The notes beneath the pieces were generated by a model. That model did not search any database. It had not been told where the DNA came from and saw nothing but the letters and a program-made list of their open reading frames with translations. Shown here one piece after another: positions 24,901 through 32,825 of a stretch of DNA of 64,000 bases. This DNA comes from Streptomyces parvulus. GTDB taxonomy: Bacteria > Actinomycetota > Actinomycetes > Streptomycetales > Streptomycetaceae. Position 1 is the first letter of the stretch. Every line of letters starts with the position of its first letter. The stretch spans positions 181,985 to 245,984 of the forward strand of contig NZ_BMRX01000013.1 in NCBI RefSeq assembly GCF_014648855.1, in the 5' to 3' direction. A program made the position numbers and the translations under genes.

Positions 24901-25395
24901 TCAGACGCGCCGCTCGGAGCGGCGGCGCAGCCAGAACAGGCCGCCGCCGGCGACGGCCGCCGCGACGAGCCCGCCGCCGATGGCGATGTCCGTCGAGGTG
25001 GCCCCGTCGGAGCTGCTGCCGCCGATGCCGCCGCGGACACCGCCGATGACGGTGAAGGCGGCCGGGCGGGTGAGCCGCCTGCCCGAGCAGTTCACGGTGA
25101 TGTCGTAGGAGCCGGGGCGGGCGTCCTCCCTGATGGTGGCGGTGCCCCTGGACGTCTCGTTGGCCCCCCTGACCGGGGTCAGGTGGGTGGTCCGGAACGC
25201 GTCCGAGGTCATCGTGCCGCCCTGCGGGCAGCCGTCGACCGTGACGGTCATCTGGCCGCCGCGGGCGATGACGCTGGGCAGGGCGACGATGTTGCTGGGC
25301 TGGTTGTGGTCGCCGCCGGCGGTGGCCGTGGGGGCGGCCAGTCCGAGGACAGCGACGGCGGCGCCGGCTGCCGCGAGGGCACGAGTGTTACGCAT
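24901..25395 (-). CDS. Exported protein with hydrophobic C-terminal tail, possible sortase or tail-anchored substrate (B)
   Basis: 164 aa. Signal MRNTRALAAAGAAVAVLGLA ending near APTATA. Beta-rich domain: ALPSVIARGGQMTVTVDGC, SYDITVNCSGRRLTRPAAF. Gly/Ser linker, then DIAIGGGLVAAAVAGGGLFW and the basic end LRRRSERRV. Both this protein and gene A share the PS-x-A-GG-x(2,3)-TV pattern after the signal and two Cys, so they are likely distant paralogues. No LPXTG motif. ATG at 25395 with GGAGG. Divergent from the class F sortase 332 bases away. Function unknown. Confidence 0.78.
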   Translation of the reverse strand: MRNTRALAAAGAAVAVLGLAAPTATAGGDHNQPSNIVALPSVIARGGQMTVTVDGCPQGGTMTSDAFRTTHLTPVRGANETSRGTATIREDARPGSYDITVNCSGRRLTRPAAFTVIGGVRGGIGGSSSDGATSTDIAIGGGLVAAAVAGGGLFWLRRRSERRV

Positions 25396-25727
25396 GTGAT
25401 CCTCCGCGGAAGACGCCCCGGGTCCCGTTCCCGGTCGATCGGCGAGAAAGCGCCTCCCAGAAAGACCCTCAGTTGCCGTGCGCGGGGCCGCATTTCGGGA
25501 ATGGTCCGTACCGGTGACGGGGCGGGACGGGCCGGTACCGCGCCGGTGGATATCGCCGCAGGTCACGCACCGTCAGAAATTTCCGCCCGGCCGCATCCCG
25601 GATGGCTCACGCCGGGGGCCGCCCGCCACCCGTTCGCCGCCGCCCCGTCGCCGGTCCCGGGCACGGCGCTTAGCGTGCTGGTATGCGCGGATGACCGGGC
25701 GACGGCCGGGTCGAGAGGGGATGGCGA
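25396..25727. other. Divergent promoter region between tailed protein B and the sortase
   Basis: 332 bases with no gene I can support. It contains AT-richer patches (CAGAAAGACCCTCAG, GTCAGAAATTTCC) suited to promoters for both flanking genes. GAGAGGGG before the sortase start may be its ribosome binding site. No repeat, RNA or operator was recognised. Confidence 0.6.
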
Positions 25728-26393
25728 ATGTACGACTCCGAGTTGGCCGAAGAGGAGGAGCGGCACAGGAGGCGCGCTCCCTGGGGTGTCATAGCGCTGG
25801 TCCTGCTGACCGGGCTGGCGCTCATCCGCAACGGCTCGGGGGAGTTCGACGTGGGCCCGCCGCAGCCGGCGTCCGCCGCCGCCTCGGACACCCGCACGGC
25901 CGGCGGGAACGGCGCGGCCAAGGGCCTGGCCCCGCTGGCGTACTCGGTGCCGGACCGGGTCGCGATCCCCGGCATCCAGGTCGACGCACCGGTCATGCCG
26001 GTCGGTCTGGACGCGGACGGCTGGGTGGACGCGCCGCCGCCCGAGGACCCCAACCTGGCCGGCTGGTTCACCGGCGCGGTCGCCCCCGGCGAGAAGGGCA
26101 CCGCGGTCGTCGTCGGCCACGTGGACAACCAGCAGGGCCCGGCCGTGTTCTACGGGCTCGGGGCGCTGAAGAAGGGGAACAGGGTCGAGGTGCACCGCCA
26201 GGACGGGAAGACGGCGGTGTTCGAGATCTACGGCATCGAGGTGTTCGAGAAGAACAACTTCCCGGGCGACCGGGTCTACGCCTCGAAGGGGAGTCCGGAA
26301 CTGCGGGTCATCACCTGCGGCGGCGGATTCTCCAAGCAGAACGGCTACGACGGGAACGTCGTCGCCTTCGCCCGCCTGGCCGAGGTCCGCTGA
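25728..26393 (+). CDS. Class F sortase
   Basis: 221 aa. A cytoplasmic Glu-rich N-terminus and one signal-anchor helix (about 19-33) precede a Gly/Ala linker and a sortase barrel from about residue 70. The catalytic set is His131 (VVVGHVDN), Cys197 (VITCGGGF) and Arg216 (VAFARLAEV). YSVPDRVAIPGIQVDAPV and GWFTGAVAPGEKG are typical of actinobacterial class F enzymes. Sortases cleave a C-terminal sorting signal and attach the protein to cell-wall peptide; class F substrates in streptomycetes are poorly defined. Neighbouring exported proteins with hydrophobic, Arg-rich tails are candidates. Confidence 0.9.
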   Translation: MYDSELAEEEERHRRRAPWGVIALVLLTGLALIRNGSGEFDVGPPQPASAAASDTRTAGGNGAAKGLAPLAYSVPDRVAIPGIQVDAPVMPVGLDADGWVDAPPPEDPNLAGWFTGAVAPGEKGTAVVVGHVDNQQGPAVFYGLGALKKGNRVEVHRQDGKTAVFEIYGIEVFEKNNFPGDRVYASKGSPELRVITCGGGFSKQNGYDGNVVAFARLAEVR

Positions 26394-26426
26394 GCGCGGT
26401 CCCCGGCCCGGCGGGCCCGGCGGGGG

Positions 26427-27260
26427 TCAGACGTGGCTCCGCCGCGGGACGGTGAGGTGGTAGCCGTCGTCCAGCAGCCGGGGCAGGTAGCGGCGCAGGG
26501 CGCGCACGCTCTGCGACCGGTCGCCCCCGGCGTCGTGCGAGAGCACCACGACGCCGGGGGCGGCGCCGTCCTCGACCCGGTCGACGATGGTGCGGGTGCC
26601 GGGGGTGGTCCAGTCGAGGGTGTCCACGGTCCAGGCCAGCGGTTCCATGCCCAGGTCGGCGCCGATCCGGAAGGCGTTGCGGTTCCACGCGCCGTAGGGT
26701 GCCCGGAACCAGCGGGGCGGCTCGCCGCAGGCCTTGTCGACGACCTCGCTGGTGCGCTCCATCTCGGAGCGGATGCGGCGCCGGGAGAGGCTGGTCAGCA
26801 GGGGGTGGGACCAGGTGTGGTTGCCGACCACGTGTCCCTCGTCGGCCATCCGGGAGATCAGGTCGCGGTTGAAGTCGGCCATCTCCCCGCACACGAAGAA
26901 CGTCGCGCGCACGTCGTACTCGGCGAGGGTGTCCAGGATGTCCGGCGTGTAGTCGGGGTGGGGCCCGTCGTCGAAGGTGAGGAGCATGGTGCGGCCCCGG
27001 CCGGTCATGCGCAGGATCGGCTCGCTGCGGACCGGTGGCCGCCCGGGTGCGGCGCCCGGCGCGCCGTATCCGGTCAGGGGCTGCAGACGGTAGGCGGAGG
27101 GCTTGAGCGGGCTGCGCCCCGGGGCTCCGGGAGCGGGGGCGGCCGGCCGGGCGGGGCCGTCCGGGAGGCCCACGGCGAGTGCGCCGGCGGTACCGGCCGC
27201 GGCCGCGCAGGCGGCGCCGGCGAGCAGCCCCCGGCGCGAGAGCAACTGATCCTTCTTCAT
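26427..27260 (-). CDS. Exported polysaccharide deacetylase (NodB fold, Tat-like signal)
   Basis: 277 aa. The N-terminus MKKDQLLSRRGLLAGAACAA carries an SRRGLL twin-arginine signal. The NodB domain spans about 85-270: TFDDGPHPDYTPDIL (catalytic Asp pair), the metal-binding HTWSH, RAPYGAWN and VVVLSHDAGGD. These carbohydrate-esterase-4 enzymes remove acetyl or related groups from chitin-like polymers, peptidoglycan or surface glycans. All five motifs look intact. ATG at 27260. Convergent with the sortase and divergent from the UspA gene. Substrate unknown. Confidence 0.92.
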   Translation of the reverse strand: MKKDQLLSRRGLLAGAACAAAAGTAGALAVGLPDGPARPAAPAPGAPGRSPLKPSAYRLQPLTGYGAPGAAPGRPPVRSEPILRMTGRGRTMLLTFDDGPHPDYTPDILDTLAEYDVRATFFVCGEMADFNRDLISRMADEGHVVGNHTWSHPLLTSLSRRRIRSEMERTSEVVDKACGEPPRWFRAPYGAWNRNAFRIGADLGMEPLAWTVDTLDWTTPGTRTIVDRVEDGAAPGVVVLSHDAGGDRSQSVRALRRYLPRLLDDGYHLTVPRRSHV

Positions 27261-27370
27261 GACTCATCACTCGCCCGGCCACGTGCCGCCGCACCTGAAC
27301 AACACCGGTGCGGCCGTACGGAACCACCCGCCCGGCCCAAGATCGTCCAGGACTCCGATAGCCTCGCCGC

Positions 27371-27832
27371 GTGACGGAACAGCACTCCCATCAGTTCGAA
27401 CGGGGCACGGACGGGCCGAAGGTCATCGTCGCCGGTGTCGACGGCTCCGACTCCTCGCTGAGGGCGGCCGCCTACGCCGGCGGCCTGGCCCGGCGCCAGG
27501 GTGCGCTGCTCGCGGTGGTGTACGTGCAGCCGATGCTGGCCGGGGGCGCGGCGCTCGGCGCGCCGGTGGCGGAGACCACGGACGAGATCGCCGAGGAGCT
27601 CGTGGCCCAGATCCGGGACGCGACCGAGCGGGTCAAGGGGATATTCGACGTCCGCTGGGAGTTCCACACGTTCCGCGGCGACCCCTACAACGGCCTGGTG
27701 GCGACCGCCGACCAGCTGAAGGCGGACGCGGTGGTGGTGGGCGCCTCCGAGCAGGCGGGCCACCGTTTCGTCGGCTCCGTCGCGGTGCGGCTGGTGAAGG
27801 CGGGGCGCTGGCCGGTGACCGTGGTGCCGTAG
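27371..27832 (+). CDS. Universal stress protein (UspA family)
   Basis: 153-aa single Usp domain: VIVAGVDGSDSSLRAAAYAG at the start and ADAVVVGASEQAGHRFVGSV near the end, giving the G-x2-G-x9-GS nucleotide-binding pattern in relaxed form. Cytoplasmic; often ATP-binding and induced by stress or dormancy. GTG at 27371 has no clear ribosome binding site, so a leaderless message is possible. Located 100 bases before an amino-acid permease, with which it may share transcripts. Confidence 0.88.
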   Translation: MTEQHSHQFERGTDGPKVIVAGVDGSDSSLRAAAYAGGLARRQGALLAVVYVQPMLAGGAALGAPVAETTDEIAEELVAQIRDATERVKGIFDVRWEFHTFRGDPYNGLVATADQLKADAVVVGASEQAGHRFVGSVAVRLVKAGRWPVTVVP

Positions 27833-27932
27833 CGGCTGCCGACGCGGCGTGCGTCGCGGCTTCCGCAGCGGACGGGTGTGCGCCATCATGATCCACCGTC
27901 AGCCGTTTGCCGTTCACGAAGAGGTGAGGCGC

Positions 27933-29339
27933 ATGGCCCGGTTCCGCATGGGCGAGGGTGTTCTCCGCCGCAAACCCATCGAGTACATCGAGGAGACGGA
28001 GAGCGGCGGGGGCCTGGTGCGCTCGCTGGGCTTGTGGCAGCTGACCGCGATCGGCGTGGGCGGCATCATCGGGGCCGGCATCTTCACGCTGGCCGGCACG
28101 GTCGCCAACGGCACGGCGGGCCCCGCGGTCCTGGTGTCCTTCCTCATCGCGGGCGTCGCGAGCGCGGCGGCCGCGCTGTCGTACGCCGAGTTCGCCGGGC
28201 TGATCCCGAAGGCGGGCTCCGCCTACACCTACGGGTACGCCGTCCTCGGGGAGCTGGTGGGCTGGTTCATCGGCTGGGACCTGCTGCTGGAGTACACGGC
28301 GATCGTGGCGGTGGTCGCGATCGGCATCTCCGGATACTTCAGCTTCCTGGTCGGCGAGATGGGCGCGGACCTGCCGAACTGGATGCTGGGCGCGCCCGGT
28401 ACCGGCGACGGCCACAAGGTCGACCTGTTCGCGGCCGCACTGTGCCTGCTGATCGCCTACCTGCTCACCCTGGGCATCCGGAACGCGGCCCGGTTCGAGA
28501 TGGTCGTCGTGGTGCTGAAGGTGCTGGTGGTGCTGCTGGTGATCGCGGTCGGCGTCTTCCACATCGACACCTCGAACTACAACCCGTTCTTCCCGTACGG
28601 GGTCGGCGGGGCGTTCACCGGTGCGGCGACGGTGTTCTTCGCCGTCTTCGGCTACGACGCGATGTCGACGGCGGCCGAGGAGTCCAAGGACGCCCAGCGC
28701 CACATGCCGAAGGCGATCATCTACTCCCTGGTGATCTCGATGGTGCTGTACGTGGGGGCCTGCCTGGTCCTGACCGGCATGCAGAACTACAAGGACATCG
28801 ACCCGGAGAGCGGCTTCTCGACGGCCTTCAAGTCGGTGGGGCTCGGCGGGCTGGCGGACGTGATCGCGGTGGGCGCCATCATCGGCATCCTCACCGTGAT
28901 GTTCACGTTCATGCTGGGCGTCACCCGCGTCTGGTTCTCCATGTCGCGGGACGGCCTGCTGCCCAAGTGGTTCGCCAAGACGCACCCGACGCGGCACGTG
29001 CCGACCCGGGTCACCTGGATCGTCGGTGTCGCGTCGGCGGCGATCGCCGGGTTCCTGCCGATCGGCGAGGCGGCGGAGCTGACCAACATCGGCATCCTGC
29101 TGGCGTTCGTGGTGGTGTGCGCGGCGGTGATCGTTCTGCGCTACCGGCAGCCGGACCTGCCGCGCACCTTCCGTACCCCGTGGATGCCGTTCGTGCCGGC
29201 GCTGGGCATCGTGTTCTCGATCTGGCTGATCACGTTCCTCCAGTGGCAGACCTGGGCGCGCTTCGCCGTGTGGTTCCTGGCCGGGCTGGTGGTCTACTTC
29301 GGCTACTCGTACCGCAGGTCGGAGCTGGCGCGCCGGTAG
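27933..29339 (+). CDS. APC-family cationic amino-acid permease (YfnA/CAT-like)
   Basis: 468 aa, about 12 membrane helices. Opening motifs SLGLWQLTAIGVGGIIGAGI and TAGPAVLVSFLIAG are characteristic of the amino acid-polyamine-organocation family; FFAVFGYDAMSTAAEESKD and FSMSRDGLLPKWF are typical of the CAT/YfnA branch. It imports or exchanges amino acids by proton coupling. ATG at 27933 (MARFRMGEG) with GAAGAGGTGAGG upstream; the longer reading from 27849 is not supported. Confidence 0.9.
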   Translation: MARFRMGEGVLRRKPIEYIEETESGGGLVRSLGLWQLTAIGVGGIIGAGIFTLAGTVANGTAGPAVLVSFLIAGVASAAAALSYAEFAGLIPKAGSAYTYGYAVLGELVGWFIGWDLLLEYTAIVAVVAIGISGYFSFLVGEMGADLPNWMLGAPGTGDGHKVDLFAAALCLLIAYLLTLGIRNAARFEMVVVVLKVLVVLLVIAVGVFHIDTSNYNPFFPYGVGGAFTGAATVFFAVFGYDAMSTAAEESKDAQRHMPKAIIYSLVISMVLYVGACLVLTGMQNYKDIDPESGFSTAFKSVGLGGLADVIAVGAIIGILTVMFTFMLGVTRVWFSMSRDGLLPKWFAKTHPTRHVPTRVTWIVGVASAAIAGFLPIGEAAELTNIGILLAFVVVCAAVIVLRYRQPDLPRTFRTPWMPFVPALGIVFSIWLITFLQWQTWARFAVWFLAGLVVYFGYSYRRSELARR

Positions 29340-29352
29340 AGGCCGGGCGGGT

Positions 29353-29378
29353 GGCCGGTGGCGATCCCGCCGCCGGCC
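29353..29378. terminator. Hairpin between permease and capA-like gene
   Basis: GGCCGGTGGCG and CGCCGCCGGCC around ATCC: 11 bp with one G-U pair, between convergent stops at 29339 and 29381. Confidence 0.65.
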
Positions 29379-29380
29379 GG

Positions 29381-30535
29381 CTACCTGCCCATCACGAGCC
29401 CGTCCTCGGCCGCGCCGCGGCTCAGGACGACCTCGCGGATGCGGTCGCGCACCGCGCGCACCTCGGCGCCCTGCTCCAGCGCCCGGTTGAGGTCGACGAC
29501 CCGCCCGGCGTCGACGTCGAACAGCTGCGGAAGGAACTCCGCCTTCGTCACCCGCCAGCGTTCGCCGTCCCGGGCGGGCGGGGCGAAGGTGAAGCGGCCG
29601 ATGGTCGACTGGTTGCCGCGCGGGTCGCGGGCCCCCTCGTCGTTGATCATCTCGCCGGCGATCTGGTCGCCCATGCCGTAGACCACCCAGGTGCCGTTGA
29701 CCTTCTCGTACGCCTGCGGGACGTGGGCGTGGGTGCCGAGGATCAGGTCGACGTCGGGGCGGTCGCCGGTGCGTGCCGCGGTGAGGCTCTCGGCCAGGGC
29801 CAACTGGTCGCCGTCGGGCTCGTCCTGCCACTCCGTGCCCCAGTGCACGGACACCACGACGACGTCCGCGCCGGCCTTCCGGGCGGCCCGCGCGTCGGCG
29901 AGGATCCGCTCCTCGTCGATCATGCCGACGGCCCAGGGCTGCCCGTCGGGCAGGGGGTGGCCGTTGGTGTGCAGGGTGTACGCGAGGTGGGCGACGTCGG
30001 CGCGGCCCGCGCGCAGGACCGTGGTGGTGCGGGACTCGGCCTCGCTGCGTGCCGTGCCCGCGTGCCGCACCCCGGCCCGGTCGAGGGCGTCCAGGGTCCG
30101 GCGGATGCCCTCGGCGCCGTCGTCGACGCTGTGGTTGGAGGCGGTGGAGCAGCCGTCGTAGCCGGTCGCGGCCAGCGCCTTGGCCACCTCGGGCGGGGAC
30201 TTGAAGAGGGGGTAGCCGCTGTAGTCGCCGTTCGCGCCGTACACCGTCTCCATGTGGCACAGGGCCAGGCCGGCCCGCGCGACGACGGGGCGGGCGCCGG
30301 CCAGCATGGGGCCGAAGTCGTGGCCGGTGCCGCCGGCGTCGAAGCGCGCCCGCTCGATGATCGAGTCGTGCGGCAGGACGTCGCCGGAGGCGACCAGCGT
30401 GAAGGCCCCGGTGTCCGCGGCGGACGGAGCCGGCGCCGGTCGCTTCGGCGGTTCGTGGTCGCGGGCCTGGCAGGCCGCGCCCGCGGTGAGCAGGGCGGTC
30501 AGGGCCAGGGCCACCTGACGACTGCGTGTGATCAT
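29381..30535 (-). CDS. CapA-family exported metallophosphatase-like protein
   Basis: 384 aa. An N-terminal signal (SRQVALALTALLTAGAACQA, lipobox-like GAAC) suggests export or lipidation. The PGA_cap domain shows TLVASGDVLPHDSIIERAR, CHMETVYG, STASNHSVDDGAEGI and VVSVHWGTEWQDEP, with DLILGTHAHVPQAYE near the end, the usual metal-binding Asp/His/Asn residues of this calcineurin-like fold. Family members act in polyglutamate or other envelope polymer synthesis, but many actinobacterial copies are uncharacterised. ATG at 30535. An 18-bp palindrome lies 44 bases upstream. Confidence 0.85.
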   Translation of the reverse strand: MITRSRQVALALTALLTAGAACQARDHEPPKRPAPAPSAADTGAFTLVASGDVLPHDSIIERARFDAGGTGHDFGPMLAGARPVVARAGLALCHMETVYGANGDYSGYPLFKSPPEVAKALAATGYDGCSTASNHSVDDGAEGIRRTLDALDRAGVRHAGTARSEAESRTTTVLRAGRADVAHLAYTLHTNGHPLPDGQPWAVGMIDEERILADARAARKAGADVVVVSVHWGTEWQDEPDGDQLALAESLTAARTGDRPDVDLILGTHAHVPQAYEKVNGTWVVYGMGDQIAGEMINDEGARDPRGNQSTIGRFTFAPPARDGERWRVTKAEFLPQLFDVDAGRVVDLNRALEQGAEVRAVRDRIREVVLSRGAAEDGLVMGR

Positions 30536-30578
30536 CCGTCCACTCCGCTGGGTCGCACACACCGAGGAATAGTCACAT

Positions 30579-30596
30579 TTACCTACAAATAGGTAA
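30579..30596. promoter_or_regulatory. Perfect palindrome TTACCTA-CAAA-TAGGTAA, candidate operator
   Basis: Seven-bp perfect arms in the most AT-rich stretch of the divergent region between the CapA-like gene and the ECF sigma gene. It lies 44-61 bases upstream of the CapA-like start, where a repressor would block the promoter. TetR- or MarR-type symmetry; regulator unknown. Confidence 0.5.
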
Positions 30597-30692
30597 GGAG
30601 GCTCACGGCGTCCCACGCGGCTCCGACACGCCCATTAGCCCGTCCGGCGTGCGCGAACGGGGTGTGCGGGCCGGTCCGGCCGGATGCCGCGA

Positions 30693-30715
30693 CCGTTCGT
30701 CGAACCGTTCGTCGA
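30693..30715. repeat. Direct repeat CCGTTCGTCGA x2 upstream of the ECF sigma gene
   Basis: Two identical 11-bp copies, at 30693-30703 and 30705-30715, 74 bases before the sigma factor ATG. Possibly a regulator site; no symmetry beyond the repeat. Confidence 0.3.
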
Positions 30716-30788
30716 CGCGATCGACCGTCCGTCGCACACCCGTGCGCGCGCCCTGTCCCCCGGCGGCGCCCTGCGATGCCATACGGCC

Positions 30789-31343
30789 ATGACGGCCGGA
30801 ATCACCCTGACGGACAGGACGAACGGGACGACCGCCGAGCACGAGCTCGCCGCACTGCAGCGCGAGCACGGCCGGCCGCTCTTCGCGCTGCTGCTGCGGC
30901 TCAGCGACGGCGACCGGCAGCGCGCCGAGGACCTGGTCCAGGAGACCCTGGTCCGCGCCTGGCAGCACCCCGAGGCCCTGCGCGCCGAGGACTTCGACTC
31001 CGTACGGCCCTGGCTGCTCACCGTGGCCCGGCGGCTCGCGATCGACGCGCGCCGGGCCCGCCAGGCGCGTCCGGCCGAGGTCGGCGACGCCGTGCTGGAG
31101 AACGCGCGGGTCTGCGCCGATCACGCCGAACGGGCCGCCGCCGCCCTCGACGTGCGGGAGGCTGTGAAGACACTCACTCCGGAGCACCGTGAAGTCCTGG
31201 TGCTCGTGTACTTCCAGGGGGCCAGTGTGGCGGAAGCCGCGACGGCCCTCGGCATCCCGCCCGGTACCGTGAAGTCCCGCGCGTACTACGCGTTGCGCGC
31301 CCTGCGCAGGGTGCTACCGGGTTACGCCGCCGACCTGCGGTGA
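30789..31343 (+). CDS. ECF-type RNA polymerase sigma factor
   Basis: 184 aa with sigma region 2 (LFALLLRLSDGDRQRAEDLV, QETLVRAWQ) and region 4 (LTPEHREVLVLVYFQGASVA, GIPPGTVKSRAYYALRALRR), and no region 3, so an extracytoplasmic-function sigma factor. ATG at 30789 is the only start that leaves the standard N-terminus; earlier frames add unrelated residues. A zinc-binding anti-sigma factor lies two genes downstream, separated by an unknown protein. I cannot assign an ECF group. Confidence 0.92.
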   Translation: MTAGITLTDRTNGTTAEHELAALQREHGRPLFALLLRLSDGDRQRAEDLVQETLVRAWQHPEALRAEDFDSVRPWLLTVARRLAIDARRARQARPAEVGDAVLENARVCADHAERAAAALDVREAVKTLTPEHREVLVLVYFQGASVAEAATALGIPPGTVKSRAYYALRALRRVLPGYAADLR

Positions 31344-31484
31344 AACCGGCCGAATGGTCAAGCCTCCGTAAAGCGCCTTGCCCGGGACCCCGGTTGGGTA
31401 ATCGGCTGTCCTCATCCGTGTTCCGGACGGGGGCCCTTGACCCGGGTCGGGCGACGCGCACGCACCGGAGGAAGGCAGGAAGGG

Positions 31485-32000
31485 ATGCTGCACAGAGGGC
31501 AAGAGAGCACGGGCGGCACCGGTGGGGGCGAACCGACCGTCCCCATGGCGTGGTTCTACGCCGAGTACATCGCCGACGAACTGCTGCGGACCGGCGACCT
31601 GATGCCGCCCACGTCCTTCGAGTTCCGCGCCGGGCGCGACGCGCTGGCGCTGACGGTCTTCCTCTCCGACACCGAGAACGAGCTGAGCGGCATCCGGGTC
31701 GTCACGCACCTGGAGACGTGGCTGTCCCTGACCGCCTACGACCAGCCCTGGCAGGAGTGGGTGCGCGAGAGGCTGGACGAGGTCACGGCCGACGCGGTCG
31801 CCGCGGGCCGGTACTCGCCCGACCTGGAGCTCGCCCGCGCGGCCTGGCGGTGGCTCCAGGAGACCGAACTCCTCGCCCCGGACCTGAACGCGGTGCCCGG
31901 CGGCCCCGCGGCGGGCGGGGAGGACGAGGGCCCCAAGGTGTGGACCCCGGCCTGGCAGTTGGGGCTGCCCCTCGGCCATCTCGCCATCCATCTGTTCTAG
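31485..32000 (+). CDS. Conserved-looking protein of unknown function between sigma and anti-sigma genes
   Basis: 171 aa. ATG at 31485 with GGAAGG and a second purine-rich stretch just upstream. It begins MLHRGQEST, then a Gly/Thr-rich lead and a folded-looking part: MAWFYAEYIADELLRTGDLM, FLSDTENELSGIRVVTHLET, WQEWVRERLDEVTADAVAAG. No signal peptide, membrane segment or motif I recognise. Third positions are almost all G/C, so it is a real gene. It lies 141 bases after the sigma factor and 170 bases before the anti-sigma factor on the same strand, suggesting a part in the same regulatory circuit. Confidence 0.8.
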   Translation: MLHRGQESTGGTGGGEPTVPMAWFYAEYIADELLRTGDLMPPTSFEFRAGRDALALTVFLSDTENELSGIRVVTHLETWLSLTAYDQPWQEWVRERLDEVTADAVAAGRYSPDLELARAAWRWLQETELLAPDLNAVPGGPAAGGEDEGPKVWTPAWQLGLPLGHLAIHLF

Positions 32001-32170
32001 CCGTCCGGCCGCCTCGCGAAACTTCTCCGGGAGCGGACCAATCCGCGCCCGGAGCGGCTCCGAACACCTTGGTTGCGATTGTGTCGTGGCTTGAGTGATT
32101 CGGCGGTCCGGTGCGTACGGGTGGGAGCAAGGAGTAACCCCACCCGCACCCAACGGTACGAGGATTCGGC

Positions 32171-32821
32171 ATGAGGTCCCTGGAAAGGCATCGTGACGTC
32201 GGCGCCTACGCGCTCGGCGTGCTGGACGAGGCGGAGGCCTTCCGCTTCGAGGACCACCTCATGGAGTGCCCGCGGTGCGCGACCCAGGTGACCGAATTCG
32301 GCCCCGCGGCGCGCCAGTTGATGCTCTACCGCCGGGCGACGCCACGCCTCGTCCACCCCCTGACCAGGCCCGGACCGCGGCTCCTGGACCGGCTGCTGTC
32401 CGAGGTGGCGGCCCGGCACCGGGCCGGCCGCAGGCGGGTGCTGTACGCCGTGGCCGCCGCGGTGGTGTGCGCCGTGGCCGCGCCCGGCGCCGTGCTCTAC
32501 GCGAGCCAGGGCGAGCGGGCGGTGCCGCTCAGCGCGACCGACGAGCGGTCCGGGGTGTGGGCGCGGATCACCGCCGAGGACGAGGCCTGGGGCACCGATG
32601 TCGTCCTCGAGGTCAAGGACGGGTCGGGGCCCCGGCCGTGCCGGCTGGTCGCCGTCGGCCGCGACGGCACCGAGCAGACGATCACCAGCTGGAACGTCCC
32701 GGGGCACGGCGACGCGCCGAACACCATGCGGGGCGGTGCCGCCCTGCACCCCGACCAGATCGCCCGCTACGAGGTGCGGACCGCGCACGGAGAGCACCTG
32801 GTGACCCTGCCGGCCGGCTGA
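32171..32821 (+). CDS. Zinc-binding (ZAS-type) membrane anti-sigma factor
   Basis: 216 aa. The N-terminal cytoplasmic domain carries HLMECPRC, an HxxxCxxC zinc site with His29, Cys33 and Cys36. One membrane helix spans about 94-113 (LYAVAAAVVCAVAAPGAVLY). The extracytoplasmic part of about 100 residues (SGVWARITAEDEAWGTDVVL, RPCRLVAVGRDGTEQTITSW) is an anti-sigma sensor domain of the RskA/zinc-finger type. ATG at 32171 follows a GAGG. It is expected to hold the ECF sigma factor at 30789 inactive until an envelope signal. An inverted repeat CGGGTGGG/CCCACCCG lies at 32118-32146 in its leader. Confidence 0.9.
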   Translation: MRSLERHRDVGAYALGVLDEAEAFRFEDHLMECPRCATQVTEFGPAARQLMLYRRATPRLVHPLTRPGPRLLDRLLSEVAARHRAGRRRVLYAVAAAVVCAVAAPGAVLYASQGERAVPLSATDERSGVWARITAEDEAWGTDVVLEVKDGSGPRPCRLVAVGRDGTEQTITSWNVPGHGDAPNTMRGGAALHPDQIARYEVRTAHGEHLVTLPAG

Positions 32822-32825
32822 ACCG

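Noticed and set aside
24600..25000. LPXTG sorting motifs in the two tailed exported proteins
   Set aside because: None present; only the hydrophobic and basic tail parts are seen.
27633..30560. 975-aa minus-strand frame
   Set aside because: Shadow opposite the UspA and permease genes and out of frame with the CapA-like gene, which has real motifs.
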